Assembly: GCF_027596085.1 (NCBI RefSeq)
Contig: NC_072451.1
Coordinates: 7,965,513-8,029,512, forward strand
Direction: 5' to 3'
DNA length: 64,000 nucleotides
Source of the DNA: Anoplopoma fimbria
Taxonomy: Eukaryota; Chordata; Actinopteri; Perciformes; Anoplopomatidae
The notes under the pieces were generated by a model. That model saw nothing but the letters and a program-made list of their open reading frames with translations. It was not told the DNA's origin and searched no databases. The position numbers and the translations under genes were made by a program. Positions 1 through 12,089 of the stretch are shown in pieces; the stretch's first letter is position 1; each line of letters opens with the position of its first letter.

Positions 1-3000
1 CATTATGGGCCAGTTCAGTGAGGCTGTTAATATACAATATACAACATACATTCTCAGAGGAACAAAAAGATGCACCAGTGCAAACGTAAGACAGTATAGA
101 TATGAGAGGTAGTAATTATCAAGTGGCTGATTTGAATCGAGACACATTTTAAATTTAGACCTCAGACCAGTGAGAAGTGGGTCACAGTCTAATGTGGGAG
201 CAGCTTATCTATATTGCAGCCGCACTGCAGATGAAAACCACAGTCTACCAATGATGAGTCCAGAAACAGTCGGGTAGTTTATTGTACTGACACTTCATGC
301 AGCCAGTAGGATTGTGACTTTCTTCTGGTACCAAAGTGATCAGTCATGTTTAAGAGTGTATGACTCTGATTTACAGATGGGTTGTCACAGTATCTCTCTT
401 TGACTTAATAATGGATGGCCTTTACATTCTATTTGTATGAAGAGTTGCAATCAAATAAAGAACGTAAAGGCCATCCATTATTAATTATACAGTGTTTTAA
501 TAAAAAAAAAGTGTTTGTATAAGAGGGATGTAAAGAAATATGATTACAATATTGTTACAAACTTCTTCTCAATCATAATTCAGAATTACACTCCTATCCT
601 CCTGATATTTGACCATAATCACTAGATTTAGATGTTTTTTTCTCTATCAGAGCAAGTGACCTTTGACAAAGGTTACAGTGATACAGAATTGCTAGTAGCC
701 AAAGCATAATGATCACAGGCGCCAGATGAGCCAACATGTAAAAAAAATAAAAAATAAATGTAGGGAGTTTAAACTTTGATATTCAGTGAGGTAAATTCTC
801 AATCACTACATCATCAGCATAACTGATCCGTTTTTTTTGGAATACAAGACTAATATTATTATTCGCTTTCTCATTTTTTATCATAGACACTTTGGATAAA
901 TGTTGCAACAAATACCATGGGATTTAGGTGTGCTAATTTGTATTTTTTCAAATACAGTTAATTATATATTATTTGGTTGATTTGAAAGGACGAGCACTTA
1001 ACAACAACTTCAGGTGTAAATCTGAGTACAGTATAGATCTTTTTTAAACAAGTACAGACACAGATGTACAAATAAAAATACAGGCGTAGATTTCAGCTTT
1101 TGGTACCAGCTTTATATTACACCCTTACTACATTACTCAGTACAAGTCCAAGTACAACACTAACACTAGCAGGACCAAGAAGTTAAGATGGAAACCAAAG
1201 CTCAAAACTGAGTAGTTGAAATAGAAAGACTGAGTAGACCTGAGTTTTGGGAACTGTAGGTCTGTTATGGCTTCAATGTTATTATTATTATAAGGCTGGG
1301 CTAAGGCCACTCAACGTTTTTTATGCCAATAATTGCCTTAGCCCCAGATGTTCCCACTATAACCTTATATTTTATTTAAGTATTCTTTGGATCAGTTGCA
1401 AGCTTTTTCCGAGCTAACTGCTTTTTTTGATCATGTGTTCCTTTATTGTTTAAACAGATATTAATAAAGGTAGCTTCATCATGGCAACTGGACAACAGAC
1501 ATTAGCTATATGCTACGAGCTAGTATGATATTAGTATTTACATGGTCAACAGCATATACTTACAGCAGTCGGGGGATTTTCATGTTTGTAGTGGTACCGA
1601 GGTAGTCCAGTTATTAATCAAATATTTGGCACAATATCTTTTTCATGTCATCGCTAAATTTAAAGTGTTTCCACACAGCTGTGGCCTTTTGTCTTCCCCT
1701 TAACGGCTGTGAACCGAAGGTGACATAATGTTCATCCCTGTGAGTGAGATGTATGTATGTCAGGCGCCCAAGATGAGATGTAAGCCTAAACTTCTACATT
1801 TTAGCAGTGCAATTAAAAAGTACAAATATAGTACAAGAATGTAGTGACAAAATGTATTACTGCAGTTTGCCTTAAAAAAAAGAAAGCAAAAAGGAATTCC
1901 AAAATCCCAAATTGAGAAACGAATATTTCTGACCCAAAAAAAAATGTTTGAATACTCAGGTAAAGCCCTACTTATTGTAAGTTGCTTGGGTTTAACGTGT
2001 CAACTAAATAATGTAATGTATTTGAATGAAGTCAAGCAGTGACATTGTGCTCAGCTGGACATTAAAGTAGAGAGTAAAGAGAAGGAATGGATAGACCTGT
2101 TCACATCTGTTTGAGACAACGATTTGATGACACTGCCTTATTTGAATTTTGGACAGTAAACTAAATGTACAAATCACGAAATTCAGAGCATATCTAATGC
2201 TTCCACACGGCTCTCAACATGACGACGGCTGAGTCGACGGCTCACAGTGGATGCAAACAACGCTAACAGTGCTGACAGAGCTACCAGTGTTTGCCATAGG
2301 GAGAACGGGAGGGGGGGCATTATGCTTCCACATCCATCTGGAAGTCTTTATCAGCTGTAACTGTCGTATCAGCGCGGTGCAGAGCAGCACATCTTATTAG
2401 GTAGACACTGGCCAACGCGCTATGTAAGCAAACCACAATGAAGCTTGAGTGACAAAACACACAGAGGGGAAGTGCCTTCATTCTCTGCTCAAATGGACAT
2501 TACTACACTATATCTTTATAGAAAATAGTTGTTTGCTGTTATATTAATGCTCTGAATATATTAATCCTTAAAGAAACAATATATTTAGGAGGAAAGTACA
2601 TTTAGAGACAGTCTGAGTTTTTCACAGTTCCCTCAGTGTCTCTGCTGCAGCAGACTATGGGAGAGTCCTTATTAACATTTAATCTGTCATTTTAGCAGCT
2701 CCTGACTTTCACCTCTGTTATTGTGTTATTATTATATTGCCACAATTGCCAGATTTATTGCTTTTGCCTGGAGACAAGGAGGCCAAAATTGAAAATGACT
2801 TTAACAGAGGAGGATATAGCTGTGCACCAAGATTACTGATTCAGGAGCAGAGAAGGTAGCTGACACAGCACTTTTAGTTTAACTGTAAATTAGGATTTTT
2901 GCTGACCATCATTAGTTTCTTCAGTAGCCTCAGACCCCGGTGTATTTTTAGAATGTTTCCTTTTACAAGAAAGAGAATACAATGAGGCCGATTATTAGCA

Positions 3001-3160
3001 TGGTGAGACTGTGTTAATGTGTGCACTGAGGATTTTGCTTACATTTCATAGAATTCAGTTTTTTATCATTTAATCCAAAACGGAAGAGGATCTGAGAGAC
3101 GAATGAGCCCTTGTCTTCATTTCACTTGGCAGAAGAAAAGGAAAGAATTTAAGAAATAGA
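1..3160. other. AT-rich intergenic or intronic sequence, no gene seen
   Basis: No coding homology on either strand and no long open frames. The only structured element recognised is the inverted repeat at 405-484. If the channel's first two exons lie upstream, this is part of a long intron. Confidence 0.5.
405..484. repeat. Perfect 21-bp inverted repeat with 38-bp loop
   Basis: Arms 405-425 and 464-484 are exact reverse complements, built around ATGGATGGCC. The outer part of each arm is TTAATAAT, and AT-rich flanks surround it. It could be a small foldback/MITE remnant or a cruciform-forming sequence. Confidence 0.75.
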
Positions 3161-3164
3161 CAAA

Positions 3165-4020
3165 CATACACCCTTTAAAGATTTGTTGGTATTAATAAAT
3201 AGTCCTTTATTATCACCTTGTTTATCACCTGTGCACCCAAATACAAAGAAAGAGATCAAATAAAGAAGAAGAGAGAGGTTAAATAAAAATATTATAATAA
3301 ATAATGCAAACAAGGCTGAAAGATGACATAACAGTAATAACCAAAACAACAACAAGAAAAACATACATAACTAGCATCACAGGTTGAAAGCAGATTAAAA
3401 AAGATGAGTTTTAAGTGCAGTTTTGAAAGTGGCGAGGGACAGGGAATGTCTGAGGTGATGTGGGAGAGAGTTCCACAGGGAGAGGGCAGCAATGGAGAAG
3501 GCCCTGTCCCCCCAGGTTCGGTGCTTAGACCGAGTAGGGGGGTGAGGAGGTTGGCGTCGGTGGATCTGAGGTTGCTGGTGGGAGTGTGTTGGTGCAGGAG
3601 GTCAGCAAGGTATGAAGGGGCCAGGTTGTGAAGGGCTTTGAATGTTATGAGGAAAATCGTGAACTGTATTCTTTATTGTATGGGGAGCCAGTGGAGATTT
3701 AGAAGGACTGGGGTGATGTGGTCTCTAGTAGGACAGAGGATGTCGCATGTGTACAGATTGTAAAGCCCTCTGAGGCAAATTTGTAATTTGTGATTTTGGG
3801 CTATACAAAATAAACTGAATTTAATTGAATTGGTACGGGAGTAGAAGAGCAGACGGGCAGCGGAGACTTGGATGTATTGTAGTTTGTTGATGATTTTAGC
3901 GGATGCGCCGCAAGGATGCTGTTGAAGTAGTCCAGTCGAGAGGTGATGAAGGAGTGGATGAGTGTTTCAGCGGCTAAGGGGGATGTGCGTAGACGGGCAA
4001 TGTTCTACAGATGAAAGAAG
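3165..4020 (-). repeat. Dispersed retroelement-like repeat with embedded L2-like tail
   Basis: GC-richer than its surroundings (3410-3760 and 3835-4010), with phrases I recognise as recurrent in teleost genomes (agagttccacaggg, gaaggccctgtcccc). A short segment 3764-3832 is the 3' end of another element, with ttgtgattttgggctatac and an AATTGAATTG tail; its reverse complement begins the repeat at 39070. The open frames here are shadows. Confidence 0.45.
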
Positions 4021-5015
4021 GCAGAGCAACTCCTCGCTGTGATTTTCCCCCAGCTGGATACTAAGCGGATGGGGCTGTTACCCAGGGTTCTCCTTGAGAA
4101 ATCGTATCTCCTCGATGTCACAAGTAAATCTGTATTTAACAAAGGTAAAGAGAGATAGAGAGAGACATAAATTGGCTGTAAATAAACAATCACAGCCAAT
4201 TTCTACTGTGTTTCAAAGGAAAAATGCGTGATACAGCCTAAATAATGTCAATATATTCAATTTTGAGTCTGGATCAGTCTTGCTGGAGAGATTGTCTTGC
4301 TGGAGAAGTTACTGGTTTTGCAACCAACTCAGTTGCATCTGAGAGTTCCCGTTACGATCAGGTAATACCTGTTCACACCTAGAACCTGGCAGGCTCTCTT
4401 GTGGGCTCAGTAGCCTGTGAGCTGTTTCCCACACACAGGACAGGACAGCCTAACTATCCAACGTTGGTATGGCATCCACACGAGAAGTCGGTGGGTGTAA
4501 AAGCTGTCGGGAGTGGGGGCCTGATGATAAATGAGGGCTGGCTCTGATGGCTCATACCACAGCTTCAGGTCAGTGCGGAGGAGACACAAATGGAGGAAAG
4601 AGGGTCGAAAGGAGCAGAGGAGGTACCAGAGGACGCGACTGATCCTTCTTAATTTATACATAAAAAAAGCAAAAAATATGGCTTAGATTACAAGCCACTC
4701 ATGAAGGATGCTTGTTTGAAGTTTAATAATATATAAGTGTGAAGAAAACAACTTAATTGAAGAGTTTCTCACAACAGCTCTAGTAGCTGAGGTGGTTGCG
4801 GACAATGGAGACGGAGGAAGAGACAGAGGAAAGACGGAGGAATAGTCATTGTCAAAAAGAACAATTGATATTAGGCATTACAGTAATAAAGACATTTCAA
4901 CACATCTTTTTTGATTAAAAATCCCGGGCATGAAAAGGATAACTATGAATATATTCTAAAATCAAATGTAAGCGTTTTCATTTTCCTTACATTCCTAGCC
5001 CAACGTAAATTTGGC
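4021..5015. other. No recognised feature
   Basis: Short open frames only. No splice-flanked coding segment or known repeat was recognised. Confidence 0.4.
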
Positions 5016-5745
5016 TTAATCCACATTGGCCCTCCTGGATCTGTGGTTTGACAGTCCGTTGGAAACTCCTTTTCAGCCACCTAGAATAAACTTTCCTGGG
5101 GAGGATGAGCAGTGTGATAACCCGATTATTGAAGTACACTCTCCGTTACCCCTTTTTGAAGATGGGAAAAACCAACCTGGTCTGCCACTCCACAGGCACT
5201 GTCCCAGACCTCCACTGAAGATGCCTGCCAGCCAAGACACCCCAAGAATGTCCAGAGCTATCAGCACCTCAGGGCAAATTTCTTCCACCAGTGGCCCTTT
5301 GTCGCTTCAAACTCTCCCTCCTCCACAGAGGACATGTTGGTCGGGTTCAGGGGTTCCTCAAAGTGCTCTTTCCACCGTTCAACAACATGCCCAGTCCAGG
5401 TCCACAGTATTCCTACCCTGCTAAACACAGTGTGAGCCAAGCCCTGCTTTCCCTTTCTGTTTCTTCTAACTGTTTGCCGGAACTTCCTTGAGGCCAACTG
5501 AAAGTCCTTCTCCATATGCTACCCGAACTCTCTCCACACCTGGGTTTTTATCTGCAGGCCTTCTGGCCAACCAATACTTTTCTTCTGAACCTGCCAAGCC
5601 GAAAGGCCTCCTTCTTCAGCTTGACAGCCTCCTTTACCTCTAAGTTTGCCGCCATCACAGGCACCTATGACCTTGCAAACACAGCTTCCAGCAGTGGCCC
5701 ACTCAGATTCCATGTCCCCAGCGTCAGGAGACTGCTGCTCACTGG
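5016..5745 (-). mobile_element. Truncated RTE/Rex3-like LINE fragment
   Basis: Read on the minus strand it gives broken reverse-transcriptase-region peptides such as RWKEHFEEPLNPTN, EEICPEVLIALDILGVSWL and RKFRQTVRRNRKGKQ. These match the full element at 29288-32609 (RWKEHFEDLLNPTN, DEIRPEMLKALDIVGLSWL). Frames are interrupted and both ends are missing. A degenerate SINE follows directly. Confidence 0.75.
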
Positions 5746-5834
5746 CTGCTGTAGGAGGACAGCTAATCGGTATCCCAACGCACTGGGTTGTCTTATGTCG
5801 GAAGGAGGACAGCTAACCCAAGACATCGCATCCG

Positions 5835-5988
5835 GGCAGTGGAGAGCAGGGTCGATCCCTGGCTCCGGCACTGGGTTGTCCCGCAGGCTTATGTCCTGAT
5901 GGGCAACCTTGCATGGTAGCTCCTGTCATCAGCGCTTTGAGTGGTCGGAAGACTAAGACATCAGTCCATTTACCATTTACCATGTTGT
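5835..5988 (+). repeat. Degenerate tRNA-derived SINE
   Basis: Contains the head fragment GTCGATCCCTGGCTCC (B-box-like), the body tgatgggcaaccttgcatgg and the end gcgctttgagtggtcgg, then a ccatttacca tail. Same family as 14706-15016. A further body fragment lies at 6518-6586. Confidence 0.6.
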
Positions 5989-6313
5989 AGTCGGCGTACT
6001 TTTCAGTTTGTCATATTTATAAGCATAAAGGGGGCGAGGCTCGAGGCTCTGGGTGTGAATGTGAATTAGTTCATTCCTGATGGTCAGGTGTCACTTTGCG
6101 AGGTTGCCTCTGCCATGATAGCATGCATTGACGTTATAAAATTGTCAACAAAACATGTTTTCAAAACGTGTGTGTTTCACTGCAACCACGAGAGGTCCTT
6201 GAGCATATAGTCATTAGAGAGTGTCAAAAATATAAGCCAGCAATATACAGCAGTAGACAGACAGACAGAAAGACAGAAAGACTTAGAGATGCACACACAC
6301 GATCATAGATCAT

Positions 6314-6502
6314 AGGTCATCGTCCTTGAAAAAATAGCCTTTTTAAGTTAGGGGGTCACATTGTGTATTTAGCTGATATTAGGCCTAATGTGGATGATTT
6401 TGTTAGGTCATCGTCCTTGAAAAAATAGCCTGTTTGGAAGTTAATCAGGGGGTCACATTGTGTATTTATGTGTCTGGGCATATTAGGCCTAATGTGGATG
6501 AC
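6314..6502. repeat. Two-copy tandem duplication, period about 91 bp
   Basis: Copy 1 starts at 6314 and copy 2 at 6405, both beginning AGGTCATCGTCCTTGAAAAA and both containing gggggtcacattgtgtattt and aggcctaatgtggatga. Differences are a few substitutions and a short insertion in copy 2. Confidence 0.85.
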
Positions 6503-6589
6503 ATTTTGATGGTCAAAATTGCATGGTAGCTCCTGTCATCAGGCTGAATGACATGATTAGTAATGTAAAAGCGCTTTGAGTGGTCACAT

Positions 6590-8150
6590 AGATACTGAAA
6601 TATTGTATTGTCTGATGAGCCTAATGGGATCTCTGTGATTCCATTCTTTAGCGCACATACAGACACAAACCTCCTGGGCCTTATTATAATAGTTCAGTAA
6701 TGTGCCTCCTTGGTTCACTTGACCATTTTGACTTTCACCTCCCTGCTTACACACAAACACAGACACACTCACACACACAAGCACACACACAAACACACAC
6801 TCAAACAAAACACTGCTATTAAGTCTGTGTAAGGACAGTTACAGGAAATATTTTGTTGATGGGGTGGTAACAGGCGTCATTTCCTGTACTCAGCTATGAT
6901 GTACACACACACTTGAAAAGACACCAAATTACATACAACGCAGAGTGCATGGGGATTATAGGGAGGTTAAAGGTGACCTTCACAGCTTCCACCCCCTGCA
7001 TTAATGTAATTAGACTGCCAGGGTCACCATGAAGATGGAAGGATCTGTTGCTCCCCACAAACAAGTGAAAGATGAGCAATTAAGGCCGGATATTGTTCTG
7101 TGCTGAAATGAGGCACAAGAGATATTTTACAAGGAATGGTAATGTGTTTGAATATATAGGTTTTTCTTCTCCCAGTTGATCCCCCTATTTTGTTTCTGTT
7201 CTCCTTTGGTTGCATGGTTGAAATATTCATCTGAAGAGACCTGACATGTAAGAATTTGTACCAACCATTTACTAGTTATACAGTTTAGACAACTATTGTA
7301 TTAAGGTTCTTTTTTATTATTCAAATTCTTATTCTAAACAAATAGTTACACAGACTACAGTAGTGAGTCTCGGCGGGCAGCAAGGAATTGTGTCCACAGG
7401 TTAACAAGGACTGAATGTAGCCTACTATCTATAGCAAGAAGCCTGGTCTTCTTGAGCATAGAGTTGGTTTGGCATGAACAGGAATTGTTAGCGCTGAAGC
7501 TGGTATCATCAGCAGCAAACTTGAAATGAAAACAAGTCAGGCGCCACTTGTATTGCATGAAGTAAACTATAGTTGGTCACAGTACTTGTGTGATTTTGTA
7601 CCACTTTTTTACGGTTGTAATGCCTCTTTTTTGTTATTATTCAAAGTAAGTTTGCTTGCTAATATTTTAAAGAAACAAGATAAATAAAGATTTGGTAATC
7701 AATTTTCGGCCAGCACTACAACCAAGATGGTTGACCCTAAAGGGTATATGGCATTGTGTAATACTTATGGAGATGGTATAGTTAGCTGACTATGGCTTAG
7801 CCCGGATGTGAAACCAGTGGCTGCTTGGATGCTAGATGAAACACATTCAGAACATGAACAGTGTGTGCTTTGGAAAGTGGGCTACAGAAACATATACAGT
7901 AGACAAACAGTGTAAAGAGATCCCTAAGTATGTGACACACTTGCTTGTCACTTACTTTGCTGTCTTTGTAAGGGAAAGACAAACCAATGTAAACAGTGTT
8001 ATTGATCTTTTCTGATATTGATTTCCTTCCCTAATGTTTCCTCTGGTTGTGTTAAAAATATAGATGAACATGTGTCCTGGGTGTCTTGGCTCCTGCATTT
8101 GGAAAATACTCATTGATTTGATTGATCGCCTGTTTTTAATTTATTTATCA
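6590..8150. other. Non-coding, no recognised feature
   Basis: Includes a CA-rich stretch at 6750-6812. No exon with supporting homology was found on either strand. Confidence 0.4.
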
Positions 8151-8153
8151 CCG

Positions 8154-8209
<56 letters not shown>
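8154..8209. repeat. (ATC)n microsatellite
   Basis: About 18 uninterrupted CAT/ATC units, read as a serine run in one frame. There is no evidence that it is coding. Confidence 0.95.
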
Positions 8210-9480
8210 GTCCACTCTCTTTAAACCAGGAATGATAATTTCCAGCTGACCAAATCTCTTTTCACACTACACCACTGCATCAGTTTGAATGGCAGCATAT
8301 GGCATTAGGTGAATGAGGACCGAAGACCATGTGGAGGAGGATAACGACAGTTGCATCATGATTGGACTTTACAATTATATACATATTCCTTATTTTGACA
8401 TGATTTAGATTTTACATTTATATAATAAAGAAACATATTAGAAAAGTTACCTACTGTATAATTTGTATCATTTAAATTATACTTCCCTGATAACAATATT
8501 GCTCCTTTTTTATCAGTGAACTTCACTGGTACACCGTTAGTCAGGGTGGTCCAGGGAACAAAAGTTGGTCCTGGTCACTTTTCATCTGTCTGTCTATTAC
8601 TGTTTCCTAAACTATAATCGACATCAAAGCTCCAGACAATTTCTTTTTTTTTTGGCAGCCTACTGAAATTATTTAAATCTTAACACTGTTATTGTAAACT
8701 GTCAAAATCTTTACATTTTATCCTTTTACTTTGTTATTGTCATCTATAATGGTTATTTGCATAAAAACACATAATTAATTATTGTATTTTTATTTGAATA
8801 CTCATCGATAACCATATTGGCATGAATAGTTTTAATAATGTATTTCAAGCTTCTTACAGCTAGTGTGAGGAAGTTATACAGGGCAGTATGTATACTTATA
8901 ATACTTAAGTCTTTTTCACTCAGTCTGACGTCATGTTGTGTGTGGCCGTAATGTTACTTAGCATCTATGGCTCTTTGTACCAGCGTAAAACTTTCATACG
9001 CTGACAGCAAATGTGTGTAACATGAGCTGATCGGCCAGTCACACGTCATCAGCTGAAACCCTGCCGGATTCATTAAGGGTCATGAATCTTGACCTTTAAA
9101 AGATTTATTACATTTTCTCTTTTCTTTCTCTGAATGAGTAAAACACAAGCAAAGCATAAATGCCTACATGTTGCCTTACACTAAAACTGCACTTCGTTAC
9201 AAACGAATCCCATTTCATAATACAGTGAGTCAAGCTCCACCATGAACCGTCTAGAAGTCCACTCTCAGATCTCTGCAGTCTGGCTCTGGTGTGTCATTTA
9301 ATGAATAATTAATCTCCAGGAGTCCGGCACTCTGATCTCATTATGAGGTGTAATGGCCTTGTTAATCAATATTACTGCTGGTCCTAAGGTCAATGAGGGT
9401 TTTAACAAAAAAGGTTTTAATGTCTAAGAATATCTATAAGTCATATCTAAACTCTCCTCTGAGAGATGTATGTGTGTGAG
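8210..9480. other. Non-coding, no recognised feature
   Basis: AT-rich sequence with no open frame of note and no repeat family recognised. Confidence 0.4.
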
Positions 9481-9483
9481 TGT

Positions 9484-9519
9484 GTGAGAGAGAGAGAGAG
9501 GGAGAGGGAGAGAGAGAGC
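9484..9519. repeat. (GA)n microsatellite
   Basis: GA units with GGGA interruptions, following a short TG-rich lead. Confidence 0.9.
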
Positions 9520-9740
9520 AGTTGGAGTCATTATTCAATAAGAGATCATTGTGCTGCATCAGTTATACTATATAATAAAGGCATTGTAAGCCACAAAGTC
9601 CTGTGCAGTATTCTCCATGCTTCCAGCTGGTTGTTTCTAGCCAGTGTTTTCAGTGTAACTGTGGATTAATGAGACCTGGCTGGTTGCCCTTTGCACTTAA
9701 ATACAGCCAAGCTTTAGAACTCATTAAAATGGCATGCATG

Positions 9741-9742
9741 TA

Positions 9743-9811
<69 letters not shown>

Positions 9812-9812
9812 G
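9741..9812. repeat. Compound (TG)n(TA)n microsatellite
   Basis: Eight or so TG units run straight into about 24 TA units. TA dinucleotide tracts of this length are self-complementary and fold into hairpins. Confidence 0.95.
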
Positions 9813-10920
9813 TGTGCTCCTGCTGTCCTCTCTTGGGTCGTTACCAATCAACCAACAGCAAGAATACAATATTGACATTGCATCGGTCCAATGATGATTT
9901 CCAAATTTCATCTTCACCTTCTCTAACACTGTATGTACAAGAATGTGACTAAGTGGCATAAAGCTAAAGATGAATACAAGAATAAAATAGCATATTAGAA
10001 AAGACACAACAACATTTTTAACACTAGAAATGACATGCTTTTAAGACATTTTCAACATTTTAACAATCAGCAAGTCCAAAATTAGTTTTCTGTTTGTCTA
10101 TTCTAGTTTACCACCCCCTGTATACTGAATCGTTGTTCTTTTGAGTCCTAAAAAGAAAGAAAGTAGAGATAAGTAGTCAACTATTGTAAAACAACGTGAC
10201 AATTTTTGTGTTGGAAAACGCCGCTGAATATACTGACTTTATATACATTCATATATTGCAAGAGGAATTAGGATGAATTGAGTACACGGATTGCAGCGGA
10301 GGAGTATGGATTGCAATAATTCTAGTTTTACACCAATAATCTATGTGTTTACTAGTGTTGTTGGTTGTTTAGTAAGATTAAAAAATGACACAAAACTTAA
10401 TATATGATCTGTTAAATGATTTAACCCTGGCACTCTGCTGCATTGATGTACAGGTGTACTCCTGGACACTGTGACATCACTGTTGGTAACAAAGCACACT
10501 TTTGACAACACCTACCAGTGATGCTGGCTGTAGTTGGAGGTGAAAAAATAGAGAGGAAGTTGTGTGTACATCCCATCATCTATCAGGCCTGGATGGGACT
10601 TGCTGAGCGTAGTTAAATCCAACATACCCTGCTTCAATCCATATTTGGTTCCGCTTAGCCTTTCAGAAGCACTACTTTCAATGCAGGAAACTGCATGAGT
10701 CTGAACATTTGCAGAATTTATCATTTCAGTTGCATGCAGCTGGCTATTTAAATGGATGGGATTTAATTTGTTTACCTATTATTACACCCAAAACCCAACT
10801 ATCACTAAATTCAACCCATTTACCGCTTTCGCCTTTCTTTGTGCCTACATTATTAGCTCTTTAACTAGCAAAAGTGGAGCTGGATACGCCCTTAATGCAC
10901 CCTCAACATGTACTTTAGAC
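9813..10920. other. Non-coding, no recognised feature
   Basis: Only short chance open frames. No known repeat recognised. Confidence 0.4.
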
Positions 10921-10924
10921 TATC

Positions 10925-11233
10925 TACTATAGTTCTTCCGGCTGCTGTCAGGTTGCACAGCCAGCTCTGCTCCCAGTAGACCACATGACACATGACACTA
11001 AAAACCTTCACAATACAAATACACTGTGCAATAATAGTTATAATAGTTATTCTGTCTGTATATATAATATTTCAGTTATTGTGGATTCTTTACTGTTTTT
11101 ATTGCTTATTTGCTTATTTATAATACTTGTTTTTTCCTATGTCTCTTGTTTGCACTATACCCTATGCTGCTGTAAATCCTCCCGCTGCGGGACTAATAAA
11201 GCATAATCTTATCTTATCTTATCTTATCTTAAA
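10925..11233 (+). mobile_element. 3' end of L2-type LINE with (TTATC)n tail
   Basis: Reads on the plus strand: ggctgctgtcaggttgcaca, then cccgctgcgggactaataaag, then about five TTATC units at 11208-11233. The same 3' end occurs in reverse at 32845-33345 and 61934-61985. 5'-truncated, no intact coding. Confidence 0.8.
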
Positions 11234-11957
11234 AAGCGACCTTAAGTCTTTATTATGATCAGGTTACCCAACCTCTCCTGTCACACTCCCCTCCTCCTCC
11301 TGGGCACGCTGCAGTTGCAATTCTGATAGGGATTGTAGAAAATAGTTAAAAGGCTGTCCATGCCTAACAGTGGTAAGCCTAGACGTTTCTGTTGGTAGAT
11401 TTATAATGAGTATTTCCCCAAACCCATGACCTGTTTATTGAGCAACATCGTGCGTGTGTTTAATTAAGCTCACTGGGCATCCTCCCAGATTGGTTCATTT
11501 AATTACTGATTATTTTGACATAACCCATAACGTTGGCCACACCCCCTGATGCTCCACCACTGATCTCCAACCAACAGTCACCAATTTTAACCACAAAGTT
11601 GATCTTTCCACAACCTCAACAGACCCTGGCCACACATAGTACTCATGAAGTGAACACTGGTATGTGGTATCAAGATTTTGTTCTTAGTACTTCCAACTAG
11701 TACTCCACCCGGACCGCCTCCCTACAACTTTGCTTTTGAATAAGAATGATGAACGAAGCGTTGTCAGTGAACATAACCCCAGCAGCAATTCACTTCCAGA
11801 ATGCTCCTAAAAGACAAGGGCACTGATTGGGTAAGGAGCGGCTGCTTTAGGAAATCAGATGCTAATTTCATGCTGATTGTGAGCGCAAATTGAATATAAA
11901 GTGCACAACAAATTTACACTTCACTTCTTGGGGCTGTTCTGATCTTTAGGATCACAT
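11234..11957. other. Non-coding, no recognised feature
   Basis: Sits between an L2 tail and the Tc1 element. No gene or repeat was recognised. Confidence 0.4.
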
Positions 11958-12089
11958 ACAGCGGGTAAAATAAGTATTGAACACGTCACCATTTTCCTCA
12001 GTAAATATATTTCTAAAGGTGCTATTGACATGAACTTTTCACCAGATATCGGTAACAACCCAAGTAATCCATACATACAAAGAAAACAA

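Noticed and set aside
8064..8249. 61-codon frame with poly-Ser
   Set aside because: Produced by the (ATC)n repeat, with no homologous flanks.
9603..10007. Overlapping open frames with runs of Tyr-Ile on both strands
   Set aside because: They are translations of the (TG)n(TA)n microsatellite and have no homology outside it.
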